A stretch of 64,000 nucleotides of DNA from positions 44,894 through 108,893 of the forward strand of contig JAFTVE010000009.1 in assembly GCA_017465905.1 (NCBI GenBank). The letters run 5' to 3'. The position numbers and the translations under genes are program-made. Below the pieces are notes generated by a model. It had not been told where the DNA came from and did no database searches. It worked only from the letters and a program-made list of their open reading frames with translations. The number at the start of each line of letters is the position of its first letter. Positions within the stretch are counted from its first letter, which is position 1. The DNA comes from Bacteroidaceae bacterium (lineage in GTDB: Bacteria > Bacteroidota > Bacteroidia > Bacteroidales > Bacteroidaceae). Below are positions 24,111 to 34,596 of this stretch, piece after piece.

Positions 24111-26225
24111 CTACGGCATCGGCTGGAGCCCTTCCCATTGCACATTCCAAGTGCCGTCTGTTGGGAATCCAGGGTTAACTCCGGTGCTTCCATCCCACCC
24201 AGCACACATCATGGCAACGGCAGTAAGTAACCCTCCATTGCCAGGCAAATACAAGCGTAGACGCGACGACTGGTAATTATGTCCATTGAGCAAGTAAGTG
24301 TTCTTGGTCTCCTTCATGAGCAGCGCATCAACCGCTTTGTCTGGTTCGCCCAAACGAGCAGCACACATCGCTGTCATCGGGTAGTCCCAGCCCCAGCTGG
24401 TCTCCCAACCCCATAAATCCCAAAGGGCATGCAGCGTATTACTCATCAGCTTAGTATCTATCAAGCGATTCGCCGGGTACATGCCCAAAGCACCCAGTAC
24501 AGCCGGATGGTCAGTCAGATAGCGAGTGTTGGTGTACGAGTCTGTAGCCGTCTCTGCAGCCAAATAGCGATCCTGGTCATCGGCAGCAAGGGGCGAGAGT
24601 TTCTCAAGTAGGTCGTCCCACTCTGGCACACGCTTCATTCCCATACGCTCACGCCACAGCTGAGCAGTAGACAATCCATAGTGCCAGCTCGATAGTTCAA
24701 GAGGAGGATTCACCGTCTCGGCAGCACGCAATGTCTCTTGAGCAGGGATGATACCTTTTAATATATAGCGGTCATTAGGCTCATCATAGTCGGCAAACGA
24801 ATACATGAACTCGGCTGTTTCCTGTATCAGCTTGAAGTACTTTTCCAATGTCTCCTTCGAGGGATTGGCGCGATAGACCAGCTCTGCCAAATGAATCAGG
24901 TGAGGCTGCTGCCAAATAAGGAAACTACCCACCTTCGAAGGAGCTTCAGCAGCTGATGGATCCGTCATCTTCATCCAACGAATACCCTCATACCCCTGAC
25001 GTTCTGCAATATGTCGTGCCATAGGACGTGCTTTCTCATACCATGAGAGTGTATGGTCGAGTTTATCAGCATGCCCCCACAAAGGAAAATGCGACTGGTG
25101 CCACCATATCATTTCGAGATGGAACTTTCCGAACCAAGAGTTATAGGTCAATCCTGTTTCCTGAGGAGGTGTATCTCCTGCAGCCTGTATAGCCATAAGA
25201 TACTGGCTCAACACGACTCGGCGTTCCAGTTCAGGAGCACGTGGGTCAGTGCACAAGGAGAAGTCCACAATACCGCCCTCATTCCAGAATCTTGCCCACT
25301 CGGTAGCCGAAGCCTCAGCAGTCTCCTTAAAAGAGGGCAACGTATGGTCGGCAAATGTGGTAGGGAAAGACGGCAAGAATTCACATGAGAAGGCAAAGTC
25401 TCCCTTTTCAGGAGTAAGTACAAAGTAATTCTCCGATTTGCGCACGATAGCCACATCACCCTGCCACTGCACCACTACATAGTATGTGGTAGCATCGAGG
25501 GTACGTTTGAACACAGCCAAGTTATTGCGCTTCGAGACAAGACTTGTCGAATGCTTGCTATCGGAATTCCAATCGCAGGCATCATCGGCATGTACTCCCG
25601 TAGGATACGGGAAGTGCAGTTTTATAGGCATTGGCTGCCCTGCACTGACACGCGCCGCAATAAGGTCACGTTCCGGGTGGCATACAGTCTTCACCTCCAC
25701 CGGAGTGCCCTGCAGGGTGTAACGGCTATGGATAATACCACTCCCCAGCATCAATGTCTGCGACAAGTCGGCAAAATCATCAAAGCTAACCGTAGAAGGC
25801 AACTCAAAGCCCACGATACCAAGGTGTAGGCGATGAGGGTTCTCACGCAACCAATTAGATGCGCTCTGCTGTCTTCCGGCTTCGTTGAACTGCACTGAAT
25901 AGGGTTCCATGCGACCACGCCCGAAGTCGTAGTCCTTCAAAGCATCTTCGGGAACATAGTGTTTGGGATTAGAAAAAGAATGCCATCCCCAATCAGACTG
26001 CGTGCCGAGAGGAATTCCCTTGGAATAATGCTGCGGAAAGGTCTGCAGGCCTGTAGGATCAACCGTCATGGCAAAGCCACCATTACCTACGGACAAAGAG
26101 GCCAACGAGTCAAACGTATGTACAATGGGATTGTTGCGTTGCAACAGAACCTTTCGGTTTATCTTGGCTTGTACACCTTGAATCAAACACAACAGAATGA
26201 ATACAAGCATCGTTTTCTTTTTCAT
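24111..26225 (-). CDS. Secreted six-hairpin glycosidase-like protein
   Basis: 704 residues with a signal peptide (MKKKTMLVFILLCLIQGVQA). An N-terminal beta-sandwich (GNGGFAMTVDPTGLQTFP) is followed by a helical barrel with GLTYNSWFGKFHLEMIWWHQ, a candidate acid site at the Glu of FHLEM, and DLWGWETSWGWDYPM. This recalls GH65/GH95-type (alpha/alpha)6 enzymes without matching their known catalytic signatures well. The start at 26225 follows the -7 element at 26269-26276; longer starts would leave no leader. It is probably co-transcribed with the larger glycosidase-like gene downstream. Confidence 0.75.
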   Translation of the reverse strand: MKKKTMLVFILLCLIQGVQAKINRKVLLQRNNPIVHTFDSLASLSVGNGGFAMTVDPTGLQTFPQHYSKGIPLGTQSDWGWHSFSNPKHYVPEDALKDYDFGRGRMEPYSVQFNEAGRQQSASNWLRENPHRLHLGIVGFELPSTVSFDDFADLSQTLMLGSGIIHSRYTLQGTPVEVKTVCHPERDLIAARVSAGQPMPIKLHFPYPTGVHADDACDWNSDSKHSTSLVSKRNNLAVFKRTLDATTYYVVVQWQGDVAIVRKSENYFVLTPEKGDFAFSCEFLPSFPTTFADHTLPSFKETAEASATEWARFWNEGGIVDFSLCTDPRAPELERRVVLSQYLMAIQAAGDTPPQETGLTYNSWFGKFHLEMIWWHQSHFPLWGHADKLDHTLSWYEKARPMARHIAERQGYEGIRWMKMTDPSAAEAPSKVGSFLIWQQPHLIHLAELVYRANPSKETLEKYFKLIQETAEFMYSFADYDEPNDRYILKGIIPAQETLRAAETVNPPLELSSWHYGLSTAQLWRERMGMKRVPEWDDLLEKLSPLAADDQDRYLAAETATDSYTNTRYLTDHPAVLGALGMYPANRLIDTKLMSNTLHALWDLWGWETSWGWDYPMTAMCAARLGEPDKAVDALLMKETKNTYLLNGHNYQSSRLRLYLPGNGGLLTAVAMMCAGWDGSTGVNPGFPTDGTWNVQWEGLQPMP

Positions 26226-26268
26226 AACAGATAGCTTTGAGTATGACATATAAAAGGTAGATTCAGTA

Positions 26269-26276
26269 CAAAAATA
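26269..26276 (-). promoter_or_regulatory. -7 element of the glycosidase pair
   Basis: TATTTTTG on the minus strand, 43 bases before the ATG at 26225. Confidence 0.6.
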
Positions 26277-26349
26277 GCACAAGCAAAATTAAAAGCCAAA
26301 TATCTGTGAACGAAAGTTAGAAAATTCCATCTACACAGACCTTAATAAA

Positions 26350-26381
26350 GAAAAAGGGATGTGCCAATCGGCACATCCCTT
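26350..26381 (-). terminator. Terminator of the 1163-residue secreted protein gene
   Basis: Stem AAGGGATGTGCC (26354-26365) pairs with GGCACATCCCTT (26370-26381); on the minus strand a T-run follows. Confidence 0.85.
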
Positions 26382-26406
26382 ATATCGTTTACGAAAGTAA
26401 TCTGAA

Positions 26407-29400
26407 TTACTTAACGAAAACCTTAGAAACCTTAACTACACCGTTGGTGTAAGTGGTCTTCACGATAGTAATACCCTGAACAGGAGCATCAACAGCTACA
26501 CCAGCAGCATTGAAGAACTCACGGCCAGCAACCTCGCCAAGTTCAACAGTCTGGATGCCAGAGGTCTTACCAAAGCAATACAACTTAGCGTTGTCTATTA
26601 CCACCCAGTTAGCATCTGTGCCCTTAACACTCATACCAACCTTCAAAGTCTCACCCTCAGCAATAGTTGTTGTAACCAAAGCAAGCTCAGCACCGATAGC
26701 CTGATTTGCAGCGTTACGGTCAACATTGATTGTATGGATAGCAACAGAATCACTATTAGCGAATAAGTTCACACCACTAACCTCGTGTGAATCATCGTTA
26801 GACTGCTGACAAGCTACAACATAAGCAGCGAAGGTATATGTGCCTGCGGGCAGACCAGAAATCTCCTGATAGATTTCCACATCAGGCAGAGTATTCTGCC
26901 ACTGCTCGAAGAAACCATCATTTACGTTTGTCCACTTGTTGTGGTTACCAGTCTTACCCATCTCACCACCTTCCTGTGTCCAACCGTCTACAGAAGCTGC
27001 AGAAGCGTCACCGAATGTACCGTTAACAAGAGCACCAGCAACCTCGTTAGCTGCAAGGAAGGTAGCCTTAGCCTCCTGAAGCTCTACGAGAGTCTCAGCA
27101 GTAGCATCACCACCTTCGGTAAGGATTACAGCCAGCTCAACCACCTCTGCAAAGTCATCAAAGCCAGTAGCAGTCTCTATCAAGTAAGGTTCACAAGCAG
27201 CAACTTCCTTAACAATAGCCACATAGTCAGCTATAGAAGCTTCAACAGCCTCGATTGCAGCCTCAAGAGTAGCCTTTATTTCAGGAACTTGCTCTGTTGT
27301 AGCTTCCTTAGCGGCAGCAACAGCAGCGTCAAGTTCAGCCTTTACAGCCTTGTTGCAAGCCCCATCAAGTGCCTCAGCTGCCTCAATAAGAGCTTTAAGA
27401 GCCTCTGTTGTGAAACGTGGGTCATCTACAGAAGCGACCTCCCACAAGTAGAGAGCATCACCCAAAGTGGGCTGACCAGAAGCAACCGCCAATGTAGTAG
27501 GATCAATATTTACGAAACAGTTTGCGCCCCAACTTGTACCCTTAGAGTTAGTCAAACGGATAGCATGCTTACCTGCAGCATTCTTATAGAACACCTGACT
27601 TTCCCATGTACGCTTCTTAGAACCATTACCACCATCAATAGTCTCTGTCTTAATAGCGCCAGAGCCATCAGAGTTTGCAGCATTTGACATATAGAAGCCA
27701 TTAACAGCCATAAAACTTGCATAACCTGCATAAGGATCCTCAGTCGTGTTACCAGCAGAGAATGTTACTACTGTAGGAACATCTGACACTACCCAGTTAT
27801 TAGTACCAGCTGCGTTCAAGAAGTGAAGACCACCCTCAGCATCAGTATAGTATACATAGTGGTCACCCTCAGGCATAGAGGTGATAACACCATTACCTAA
27901 GAAGTTTTCCTCACCAGCAGCACCGAAGTACTCAAGACGGAAGTTATCGAAAATCATCCAATCTCTATCTACGCTACCTGTCTTTGTAGCACCCAACTTG
28001 ATGGTATCAACACCTGCTTCCAATGTAAAGATAAGAGAATGCTCATAGTAACCTGCACCGAAGAATTGAGAAGCCTCACCCATAGAGTTCGGAGCCAAGC
28101 CATAACCTGTGTAACCAGAGTTACCAACACCTTCAAGCTTACCAGCTTCTTCCATTACGCTCATAATAGCGACACTATCACCATTTGCAAAGAACTTAGC
28201 GTTCAGAACTTCTGTACCATTAGTACGAGCCTCAGCAGCAGGACCCATGTCACCCATACGATAGAAACCTTGTGCACTCAAACGATATGTACCAGCAGGC
28301 ATATTACGGAGAACCTGAGCCACCTCAACGATACCTGCATTCCACTTCTCTGCGCAGAAGTTTTCATTTGCGCCACCCAAAGCTGGTGAACCTGACCATG
28401 CGCTGTTAGCACCATCATTACGGCCAAAGTTTGCGCCAGAAATCTCGAATGTAGCATCAGCAGGAGCAATAGCTGTAGCTGTTGCATACAGAGCCTGACG
28501 CTCTGCCTTAGTTACAAACTGCCAGTAGCAGCCATCATTCACTTCGGCTACATTAGCAACAACGTTTGTACCATCATAAGCGATATAGTTATCACCCACC
28601 TTCAAGGTGAAAAGATTCTTACCTACCAACTCGAGAACGACATCAGTAGCAGCACCATCAGTATAAGTACCAGTGAAATAATGACTTGTACCACCATTGC
28701 TGATCTTGCCATCCAATGTGTAAACATTGTCAGCACCTTCAATAAGCCATTCTATACCTGTTTCGGTGAATGAAGCCTGTGTTCCCCAAGAGTTACCAGC
28801 TGCCAAGAAAGCCTTTGCTGTAGGATTATAAATATAGGTAGCCAAACTATCCTCAGGAAGCGTTCCTACCCAAGCTGACTCTACATAAACAACACCTTCA
28901 AATTCGAAGCCATCGTTGGGAGTAGCTTCAAAAGCATAAGCCAAACTAGCTTCCTTGAGTTCCTTAATCATGACATCGAATTCCTCAACAGTTGCAGCAG
29001 GGAAACTCCACTGATATCCTGCATACAAATCTACCACCTCCGCAAAAGCCGCTATGACTTCGTCAGAAGCTGTTGAGTTATCCTGATAGTCATAGCAAAG
29101 GAATAAGAGATTCTTGAACTCATTATATTTGGCATGCATTGCCTGCACATAAGCGGTAGCTTCAACAATTGTTTCTGTAAGAGACGCAATATCTTCTACT
29201 GGCGTCTCCCAAATACTATCATTTACCGCAGAACCAGCTTCCTGTAGTGCAAAGAATTTCTCACTTACAGCAGGAATCATCCACATGCTAGAGCATGTTT
29301 CTGTAAGCATCATAAAATTAGCATACGCTGCAAAGAAGGCATTTTGAACAGCAGGTTCGTAAAGTTTCACTGCAGTCTGACCGATGGTATAGCATGCAAA

Positions 29401-29898
29401 ACGGTCATCATCAGCTCCATAGCGGATAGTACGCTCTTCTGTTGCAAGTTTAATCACAGCCTCTCCATTCTCGTTGATGGAAATAGTCCATACTGAACCC
29501 TCATCATCAAGTTCCATAGAGCGCTTTGATGTCCAATGAAGGTACTTCTCATTGGCTTCATCATAGAGTTTCCACTCACCTGCACGGCCTTCTAAAACCA
29601 AAGAATAGGGAACAGATAAGTTCTCTTCCACAGCAGCAGTTGCAACGACAGTTTCAATCGCTCCTTCACTCTCGGTGAGCACATTAGATTGAAGGCGATA
29701 GGGAGTCGTACCATTGTGCTGGTCAGACAAAGCCACCAAGCCTTCTTCAGCTTCAGCAACCACGATGTACCGCTTACCGGCAACGAGGCTAGCCTCATCT
29801 TGTACGGCAGTAAACTGAACTGCCTTTTCGGATACCTGAGCAAATGCAGCAAATGCTACTACGATAGCCGAAACAAAAGAAATAAATCTCTTCTTCAT
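26407..29898 (-). CDS. Giant modular secreted protein with C-terminal sorting-like domain (1)
   Basis: 1163 residues with signal MKKRFISFVSAIVVAFAAFAQ. Modules: an N-terminal DEASLVAGKRYIVVAE domain, helical stretches, a galactose-binding-like domain (GTYRLSAQGFYRMGD...DNFRLEYFG), a 150-residue module beginning EGDHYVYYTDAEGGLHFLN that is nearly identical to one in the next gene upstream, a FIVAR-like helical region, a second binding-like domain and a short C-terminal domain ending KVSKVFVK like type A T9SS tails. It is likely a surface or secreted glycan-binding protein; no catalytic motif is seen. The ATG at 29898 follows a -7 at 29961-29968. Confidence 0.8.
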   Translation of the reverse strand: MKKRFISFVSAIVVAFAAFAQVSEKAVQFTAVQDEASLVAGKRYIVVAEAEEGLVALSDQHNGTTPYRLQSNVLTESEGAIETVVATAAVEENLSVPYSLVLEGRAGEWKLYDEANEKYLHWTSKRSMELDDEGSVWTISINENGEAVIKLATEERTIRYGADDDRFACYTIGQTAVKLYEPAVQNAFFAAYANFMMLTETCSSMWMIPAVSEKFFALQEAGSAVNDSIWETPVEDIASLTETIVEATAYVQAMHAKYNEFKNLLFLCYDYQDNSTASDEVIAAFAEVVDLYAGYQWSFPAATVEEFDVMIKELKEASLAYAFEATPNDGFEFEGVVYVESAWVGTLPEDSLATYIYNPTAKAFLAAGNSWGTQASFTETGIEWLIEGADNVYTLDGKISNGGTSHYFTGTYTDGAATDVVLELVGKNLFTLKVGDNYIAYDGTNVVANVAEVNDGCYWQFVTKAERQALYATATAIAPADATFEISGANFGRNDGANSAWSGSPALGGANENFCAEKWNAGIVEVAQVLRNMPAGTYRLSAQGFYRMGDMGPAAEARTNGTEVLNAKFFANGDSVAIMSVMEEAGKLEGVGNSGYTGYGLAPNSMGEASQFFGAGYYEHSLIFTLEAGVDTIKLGATKTGSVDRDWMIFDNFRLEYFGAAGEENFLGNGVITSMPEGDHYVYYTDAEGGLHFLNAAGTNNWVVSDVPTVVTFSAGNTTEDPYAGYASFMAVNGFYMSNAANSDGSGAIKTETIDGGNGSKKRTWESQVFYKNAAGKHAIRLTNSKGTSWGANCFVNIDPTTLAVASGQPTLGDALYLWEVASVDDPRFTTEALKALIEAAEALDGACNKAVKAELDAAVAAAKEATTEQVPEIKATLEAAIEAVEASIADYVAIVKEVAACEPYLIETATGFDDFAEVVELAVILTEGGDATAETLVELQEAKATFLAANEVAGALVNGTFGDASAASVDGWTQEGGEMGKTGNHNKWTNVNDGFFEQWQNTLPDVEIYQEISGLPAGTYTFAAYVVACQQSNDDSHEVSGVNLFANSDSVAIHTINVDRNAANQAIGAELALVTTTIAEGETLKVGMSVKGTDANWVVIDNAKLYCFGKTSGIQTVELGEVAGREFFNAAGVAVDAPVQGITIVKTTYTNGVVKVSKVFVK

Positions 29899-29960
29899 AA
29901 AATTAGTAACTTTAATTAATAAATATTTTAGTTTTTGCCTTTTATACACATTTTAATGGG

Positions 29961-29968
29961 CAAAATTA
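29961..29968 (-). promoter_or_regulatory. -7 element
   Basis: TAATTTTG on the minus strand, 62 bases before the ATG at 29898. Confidence 0.65.
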
Positions 29969-30029
29969 AGGATTATTATTATCACTTACAACTTTTAGAG
30001 CTTTTTTTTTAATTACAGCATAATAAAAG

Positions 30030-30058
30030 CAAAAAAGGATGCGCCGTAGCGCATCCTT
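30030..30058 (-). terminator. Terminator of the 1391-residue secreted protein gene
   Basis: Stem AAGGATGCGC (30035-30044) and GCGCATCCTT (30049-30058) with a CGTA loop; a T-run follows on the minus strand. Confidence 0.85.
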
Positions 30059-30109
30059 CTGAGTTTACAGGCGAAAATATCAATCAAGAAATCTTCGCGC
30101 AATCACTTA

Positions 30110-33100
30110 TTACTTCACGTAAACCTTCTTACCATTTACGATGTAAATACCCTTTTCTAGTGCGTTCACACCACTAACCGTTGTTTGGATAGCACGACCA
30201 CCGACAGTATATACGGTAACAGCCTTGTCTGTAGCAAGATTCTCAATGCCACTGCCATCAACAAAGGTTATCACAACTTCGATTACCACAGCCTTGCCTT
30301 CGTGAACGAATGCCCACTTAGCGGTGTAAGTCTGGCCTGCAGTGTATGTTGAACCAGGCATCTGTCCAATGAAGTCAACCAAGCCCGAAGCAGGATCGTT
30401 AATCTTCACACAAACGCCATTCTCTGCACCCCAAGCAGCAGCATCGCCATTAGCATCGCGCCAACCGTCTGTTGTATTAGAGACAAGGTTACCCGTAGTA
30501 ACATTCAATATATACTGTTCTGCTTCGGCCAATGAGCTCAAGCCAAGAGCTGTAGCGGCAGCAGCAGCATCAAATGTAGCAGTGACACCACTATACTCTA
30601 CACCGACAACATCTTCAGCCTCTACCTTAACAGTAGAAACCACCTCATAATCGGCAATGTTAAGAACAGCAGGTTCAACAAACGTAATGTTGATATTGAT
30701 CATCATCGTATCTTCGCCAACGGTAAGTGCCCATGATGCCGTGCTCAGAGTACCAGCTACAGGGTCATTACCATTATCGGCATGTGTACAGATTGAAATC
30801 AGATAAGCAGCCTCCTCAGCTAACAGCTTAACGCAAACGGCAGCAGTCTCAGAACTCCAGTCTGCGAATGTGCCGTTCACAGAACGCCAACCATCGTATG
30901 TAGCCATAGCATCTGCCACGAATGAACCATCAGGATTAACGCCCCAAATAGTAGCATTAGTGAGTGAATCAAGTCCCATGAGAGCAGCAAGCTCACTTGC
31001 CTCGATTGTATACTCATCAGCTGCATAGCCGAGACCAGCTTCACGTTCTACGTCAAGGTTGTATACAAACTTAGAGGTAAAGCGAGGATCATACTCATCA
31101 GCAATTTCCCATACATAGAGAGCATCCTCAAGAGAGGGCTGGCCTGAAACAACAGCCAAAGTAGCGGCGTCAACATTTGCGAAGCAGTTAGCCCCCCAGC
31201 TTGTGCCCTTTGAGTTAGTCAGACGAATTGCATATTTACCATCTGCATTCAAATAGAATACCTGGCTTTCCCATGTACGCTTCTTAGAACCATTGCTTCC
31301 CGTGATAAGCTCTGTCTTAATAGCACCTGAGCCGTCTGAATTTGCTGCATTAGACATATAGTAACCGTTGCTTGCCATAAAGCTTGCAAGGCCAGCATAA
31401 GGATCTTCGGTTGTATTGCCTGCAGAGAACTCAATCAAAGAAGGAGTATCGCTCAGCACCCAATTATTTTCTCCTGCAGCATTGAGGAAGTGGTAGCCAC
31501 CCTCAGCATCAGTATAATATACATAGTGATTACCCTCAGCTACAGATGCAAGAACGCCACCGCCAAGGAACTTAGCCTCTGCGGGACTATACTTAATGTC
31601 CTTATATGAGAGCCAGCTGATGTTGTTGTCAGCAGCCACGACAAAGCTAATAGTAAGATTACCCTCTGCATCAGCAACGCCTACCACAGAAACGGTGTCA
31701 TGAGACATCTGAGTTGCGCCCACAACGTTACCATTAGTCACATCCACTGTATCTGTTCCTGTCACGAATGAAATACCTGTAGCATCCGCAGCATTCACGC
31801 CATTCTTTGCACGTACGCGCACCCAAGCAGAAACTGTATATGATGCACCGGGAACGAGATCAGTGATAGTAGCCGATTTTGTTGTAGCACCAAGAGAAGC
31901 ATCATCACCAGTCCAATACTCAAAGAAGGGAACCTTGAACTCAGATCCATCAGTTTCGCCCTCAGTAGACCATGTATTGATATAGAGGTTGGTGTCATAA
32001 TCCTTTGTACCCCACAAAGAGAGCAACAAGTCATCATAATCAACACTTGCATGCCAGCCATGAACAGTTGCTGGATTATCAACAGTGCCAGTCAATGTAC
32101 CTGCCTCGTACTGAGCCTTATAATTATCTGCAATAGAGCGATAAGCCAAGTATGCCTCAGCAGAATATACGTTAGTGCTTTCCATCAATGTATACATCGC
32201 ATCAATAGCTGCCTTATTGCTTGCATAAAAAGCCACAGAAGCTTCAGCATCACCAACAATCTTCAGAGCCTCGATAGCAGCCACAAGCTCTTCGACGGAG
32301 CTGCTTGCATCTAGTGCAGAATAGTTCTCTATCGCCTCGTTAAGCTTTTGAAGGATAGCAGGATCCATCGCTTTATCGGCCAACGACTTAGCTTTAGCAA
32401 TAGCCTTATCGTACTCTGCGACAAAGTCTGCAGAAGTCACATCACGCACATAATACAACTTCACGTTGTCAATACCCATCCAATTGTTTACGGGAGCCGT
32501 CTGTTCCAAACCAACCTCAAGTGTACCGTCAACAACAACTACAGGTACCGCATAGGCAGTAGGAGCACCTGCAACAAGGGCAACCTTACTTGAGTTTGCA
32601 TATACATACTGCGCAGAAGCGTCAAATGCGCTTACAAATGCACAGATTGAAAGCTCGTATACGCCATTGGGGATACTATCAATTACCTGATACATCTTAC
32701 CAGTGAATGAGCTAGGGTTCCAGTTCTCGTAGAAAGGCACATTGAATGCACCAGTCTGGTTGGAAGCAAGAGCCTTATTCTGCGCACCTGTAGTAGTCTG
32801 CCAAGGTTCGATAGCTGTATCAAATGTTCCATTAACGATGTAATCTGTAGCCATCTTAGCTTCGCTCCAATCAACTACTGTCAATTGCTTGTTGCCTTTA
32901 TATTCAGAAAGAGTAGCAGTAACCTTACCACTCAGCAAACCGTCAACAGCATAGCCTGCCGGAATATTGTAATCATAAACTGCAATAGTATCAACACCAT
33001 CAGTAATTGACATATTGTTACCCTTCAAATAGGTAATCTTGGCATCACTAAGAACGAGTTCCACCATGTTACCAACTTCGAAAGCCAAAAGTTCACCAAT

Positions 33101-34285
33101 AGATGTGAACGAAGGATTCGACGGAGCTACAGGAGCTACAGAAACTTCACCAGCCTTGAAAAGGTAAACGGGAGCCTGTGTACTTGTATAGCATGCAAAA
33201 CGTGGGCTTGAAGAATTGTACTGCAATGTACGTCCTGCGGTCTCTGCCAATTCAATCACAGCATTGTGAGCGTATTGATTAAAGCTAATCGCAAAAGTTG
33301 AACCTGTTACATCATTAGACAAGGTATTCTTTGAAGTCGGATTCCAATACAGATAAGCGCCATTTACTTCATCCTTAAACTTCCATGCGCCGGCCGCACC
33401 TTCCAATGTGAGTAAATAAGGAGCACCAAGGAAAAGACCAACAGTCTCTGAAACAGCAGTTGCAACAACAGTCTCCACCGTCCAATTCTCACTTACAGCC
33501 AACGTATCAGAAGGATTGTAGCAAGGAGTCTTAGCGTAGAGGTCAGACAAAGCTACCCAACCACCGTCAACCTGAGCCATGATGATGTACTTCTCGCCAG
33601 CCACAAGGTCAGCCTCGTTCTGCACCATGGTGAAAACAACGTCATCTACTTGTTCCTCTTGAACATCGCCAAGTCGGGTCAGCGTCCATGCACCGATGTT
33701 GACATAGTCACCGGCCACGCCATCAGCTGTAGTGATACCGATCTTAACCTGACCATCCTCAAGTACATCAAATACAAGTTCATTGACATACTGACCGCCA
33801 TCGAACCAAGCTTGAACGGCAGCTGAAGAGTTCGGTACGAACTTGCCATTAATGGTTACAGAGCCATTGCCTGCAGCATAGTCAGTATCAGAAGCTCCAT
33901 CATTGCGATTCTGCACGTTAGCTTCATACTTTTTAGTAGCTGTCTCGGCATAAAGTTTAGTTTTGTGAGTTTCAGTACCAGCCTGCATAGCATCGTACTC
34001 TGCCTGTTCGGAATCGCCATAGCGATAAACAGCCTTGGCGGTCATCTTGTACTGACCTGCAGGAAGTGTGATAGTTTGACTGAAATCATAGACAGCCTGT
34101 GAACCAACCTTCACCATACCGTCCTTGATACCCTTGGTACCCTCGGCATTCCAAGCATCTGTGGTAGAGAGGTCAGCATTGACTATAGCATCAGTATAGT
34201 CAGTCTTAGCCTCCTGAGCATTTACCACCATCGTAAAGGCACATAGTACCCATAACGACAAACAATAAAGTAGTTTTCTTCTCAT
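30110..34285 (-). CDS. Giant modular secreted protein with C-terminal sorting-like domain (2)
   Basis: 1391 residues with signal MRRKLLYCLSLWVLCAFTMVVNAQ. Two N-terminal binding-like modules (the second, QNEADLVAGEKYIIMAQ, is shared with the downstream paralogue), a nucleic-acid or OB-like segment (ITYLKGNNMSITDG), carbohydrate-binding-like domains ending DNVKLYY, the shared EGNHYVYYTDAEGGYHFLN module, and two copies of a DUF4859-like domain (EYTIEASELAALMGLDS; EYSGVTATFDAAAAATALG). The C-terminus GIENLATDKAVTVYTVGG...GIYIVNGKKVYVK resembles a secretion-sorting domain. No enzyme motif is seen. Each of the two genes has its own terminator. Confidence 0.8.
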   Translation of the reverse strand: MRRKLLYCLSLWVLCAFTMVVNAQEAKTDYTDAIVNADLSTTDAWNAEGTKGIKDGMVKVGSQAVYDFSQTITLPAGQYKMTAKAVYRYGDSEQAEYDAMQAGTETHKTKLYAETATKKYEANVQNRNDGASDTDYAAGNGSVTINGKFVPNSSAAVQAWFDGGQYVNELVFDVLEDGQVKIGITTADGVAGDYVNIGAWTLTRLGDVQEEQVDDVVFTMVQNEADLVAGEKYIIMAQVDGGWVALSDLYAKTPCYNPSDTLAVSENWTVETVVATAVSETVGLFLGAPYLLTLEGAAGAWKFKDEVNGAYLYWNPTSKNTLSNDVTGSTFAISFNQYAHNAVIELAETAGRTLQYNSSSPRFACYTSTQAPVYLFKAGEVSVAPVAPSNPSFTSIGELLAFEVGNMVELVLSDAKITYLKGNNMSITDGVDTIAVYDYNIPAGYAVDGLLSGKVTATLSEYKGNKQLTVVDWSEAKMATDYIVNGTFDTAIEPWQTTTGAQNKALASNQTGAFNVPFYENWNPSSFTGKMYQVIDSIPNGVYELSICAFVSAFDASAQYVYANSSKVALVAGAPTAYAVPVVVVDGTLEVGLEQTAPVNNWMGIDNVKLYYVRDVTSADFVAEYDKAIAKAKSLADKAMDPAILQKLNEAIENYSALDASSSVEELVAAIEALKIVGDAEASVAFYASNKAAIDAMYTLMESTNVYSAEAYLAYRSIADNYKAQYEAGTLTGTVDNPATVHGWHASVDYDDLLLSLWGTKDYDTNLYINTWSTEGETDGSEFKVPFFEYWTGDDASLGATTKSATITDLVPGASYTVSAWVRVRAKNGVNAADATGISFVTGTDTVDVTNGNVVGATQMSHDTVSVVGVADAEGNLTISFVVAADNNISWLSYKDIKYSPAEAKFLGGGVLASVAEGNHYVYYTDAEGGYHFLNAAGENNWVLSDTPSLIEFSAGNTTEDPYAGLASFMASNGYYMSNAANSDGSGAIKTELITGSNGSKKRTWESQVFYLNADGKYAIRLTNSKGTSWGANCFANVDAATLAVVSGQPSLEDALYVWEIADEYDPRFTSKFVYNLDVEREAGLGYAADEYTIEASELAALMGLDSLTNATIWGVNPDGSFVADAMATYDGWRSVNGTFADWSSETAAVCVKLLAEEAAYLISICTHADNGNDPVAGTLSTASWALTVGEDTMMININITFVEPAVLNIADYEVVSTVKVEAEDVVGVEYSGVTATFDAAAAATALGLSSLAEAEQYILNVTTGNLVSNTTDGWRDANGDAAAWGAENGVCVKINDPASGLVDFIGQMPGSTYTAGQTYTAKWAFVHEGKAVVIEVVITFVDGSGIENLATDKAVTVYTVGGRAIQTTVSGVNALEKGIYIVNGKKVYVK

Positions 34286-34596
34286 GATAAAAAAATTTTA
34301 ATTAATAAATCGGTTAATTGTATTTTACATTTTTTAGTTTTAACGGACGAATGTACGCGTTTTTTGACTTTATTGCAACTTTTCAATCTAAAAAATACCA
34401 TCAAAAAGCTACACGATACCATATTTATGTTATACAACATATTTTTACACCTCCCCTGCGCCTTCATATATTATATAAAGAGATATAAAAAAACCTTGCC
34501 CACCTCACGGTGAGCAAGGACACATAATGAAAGATATTTTTCAAGAACCTATGCCACTCAAGAGCATGGTCTACCTATAATCAATCAGCATGTTTT
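34286..34596. other. 311-bp AT-rich intergenic region
   Basis: It holds a -7 variant for the 1391-residue gene (minus strand TACATTCG, 34348-34355) and the terminator of the pyrE unit (34488-34519). A 61-codon minus-strand frame here has no homology-like features and is not called. Confidence 0.6.
34488..34519 (-). terminator. Terminator of the pyrE-SRPBCC unit
   Basis: CCTTGCTCACC (minus strand) pairs with GGTGGGCAAGG around GTGA with one mismatch, followed by a run of T. Confidence 0.85.
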
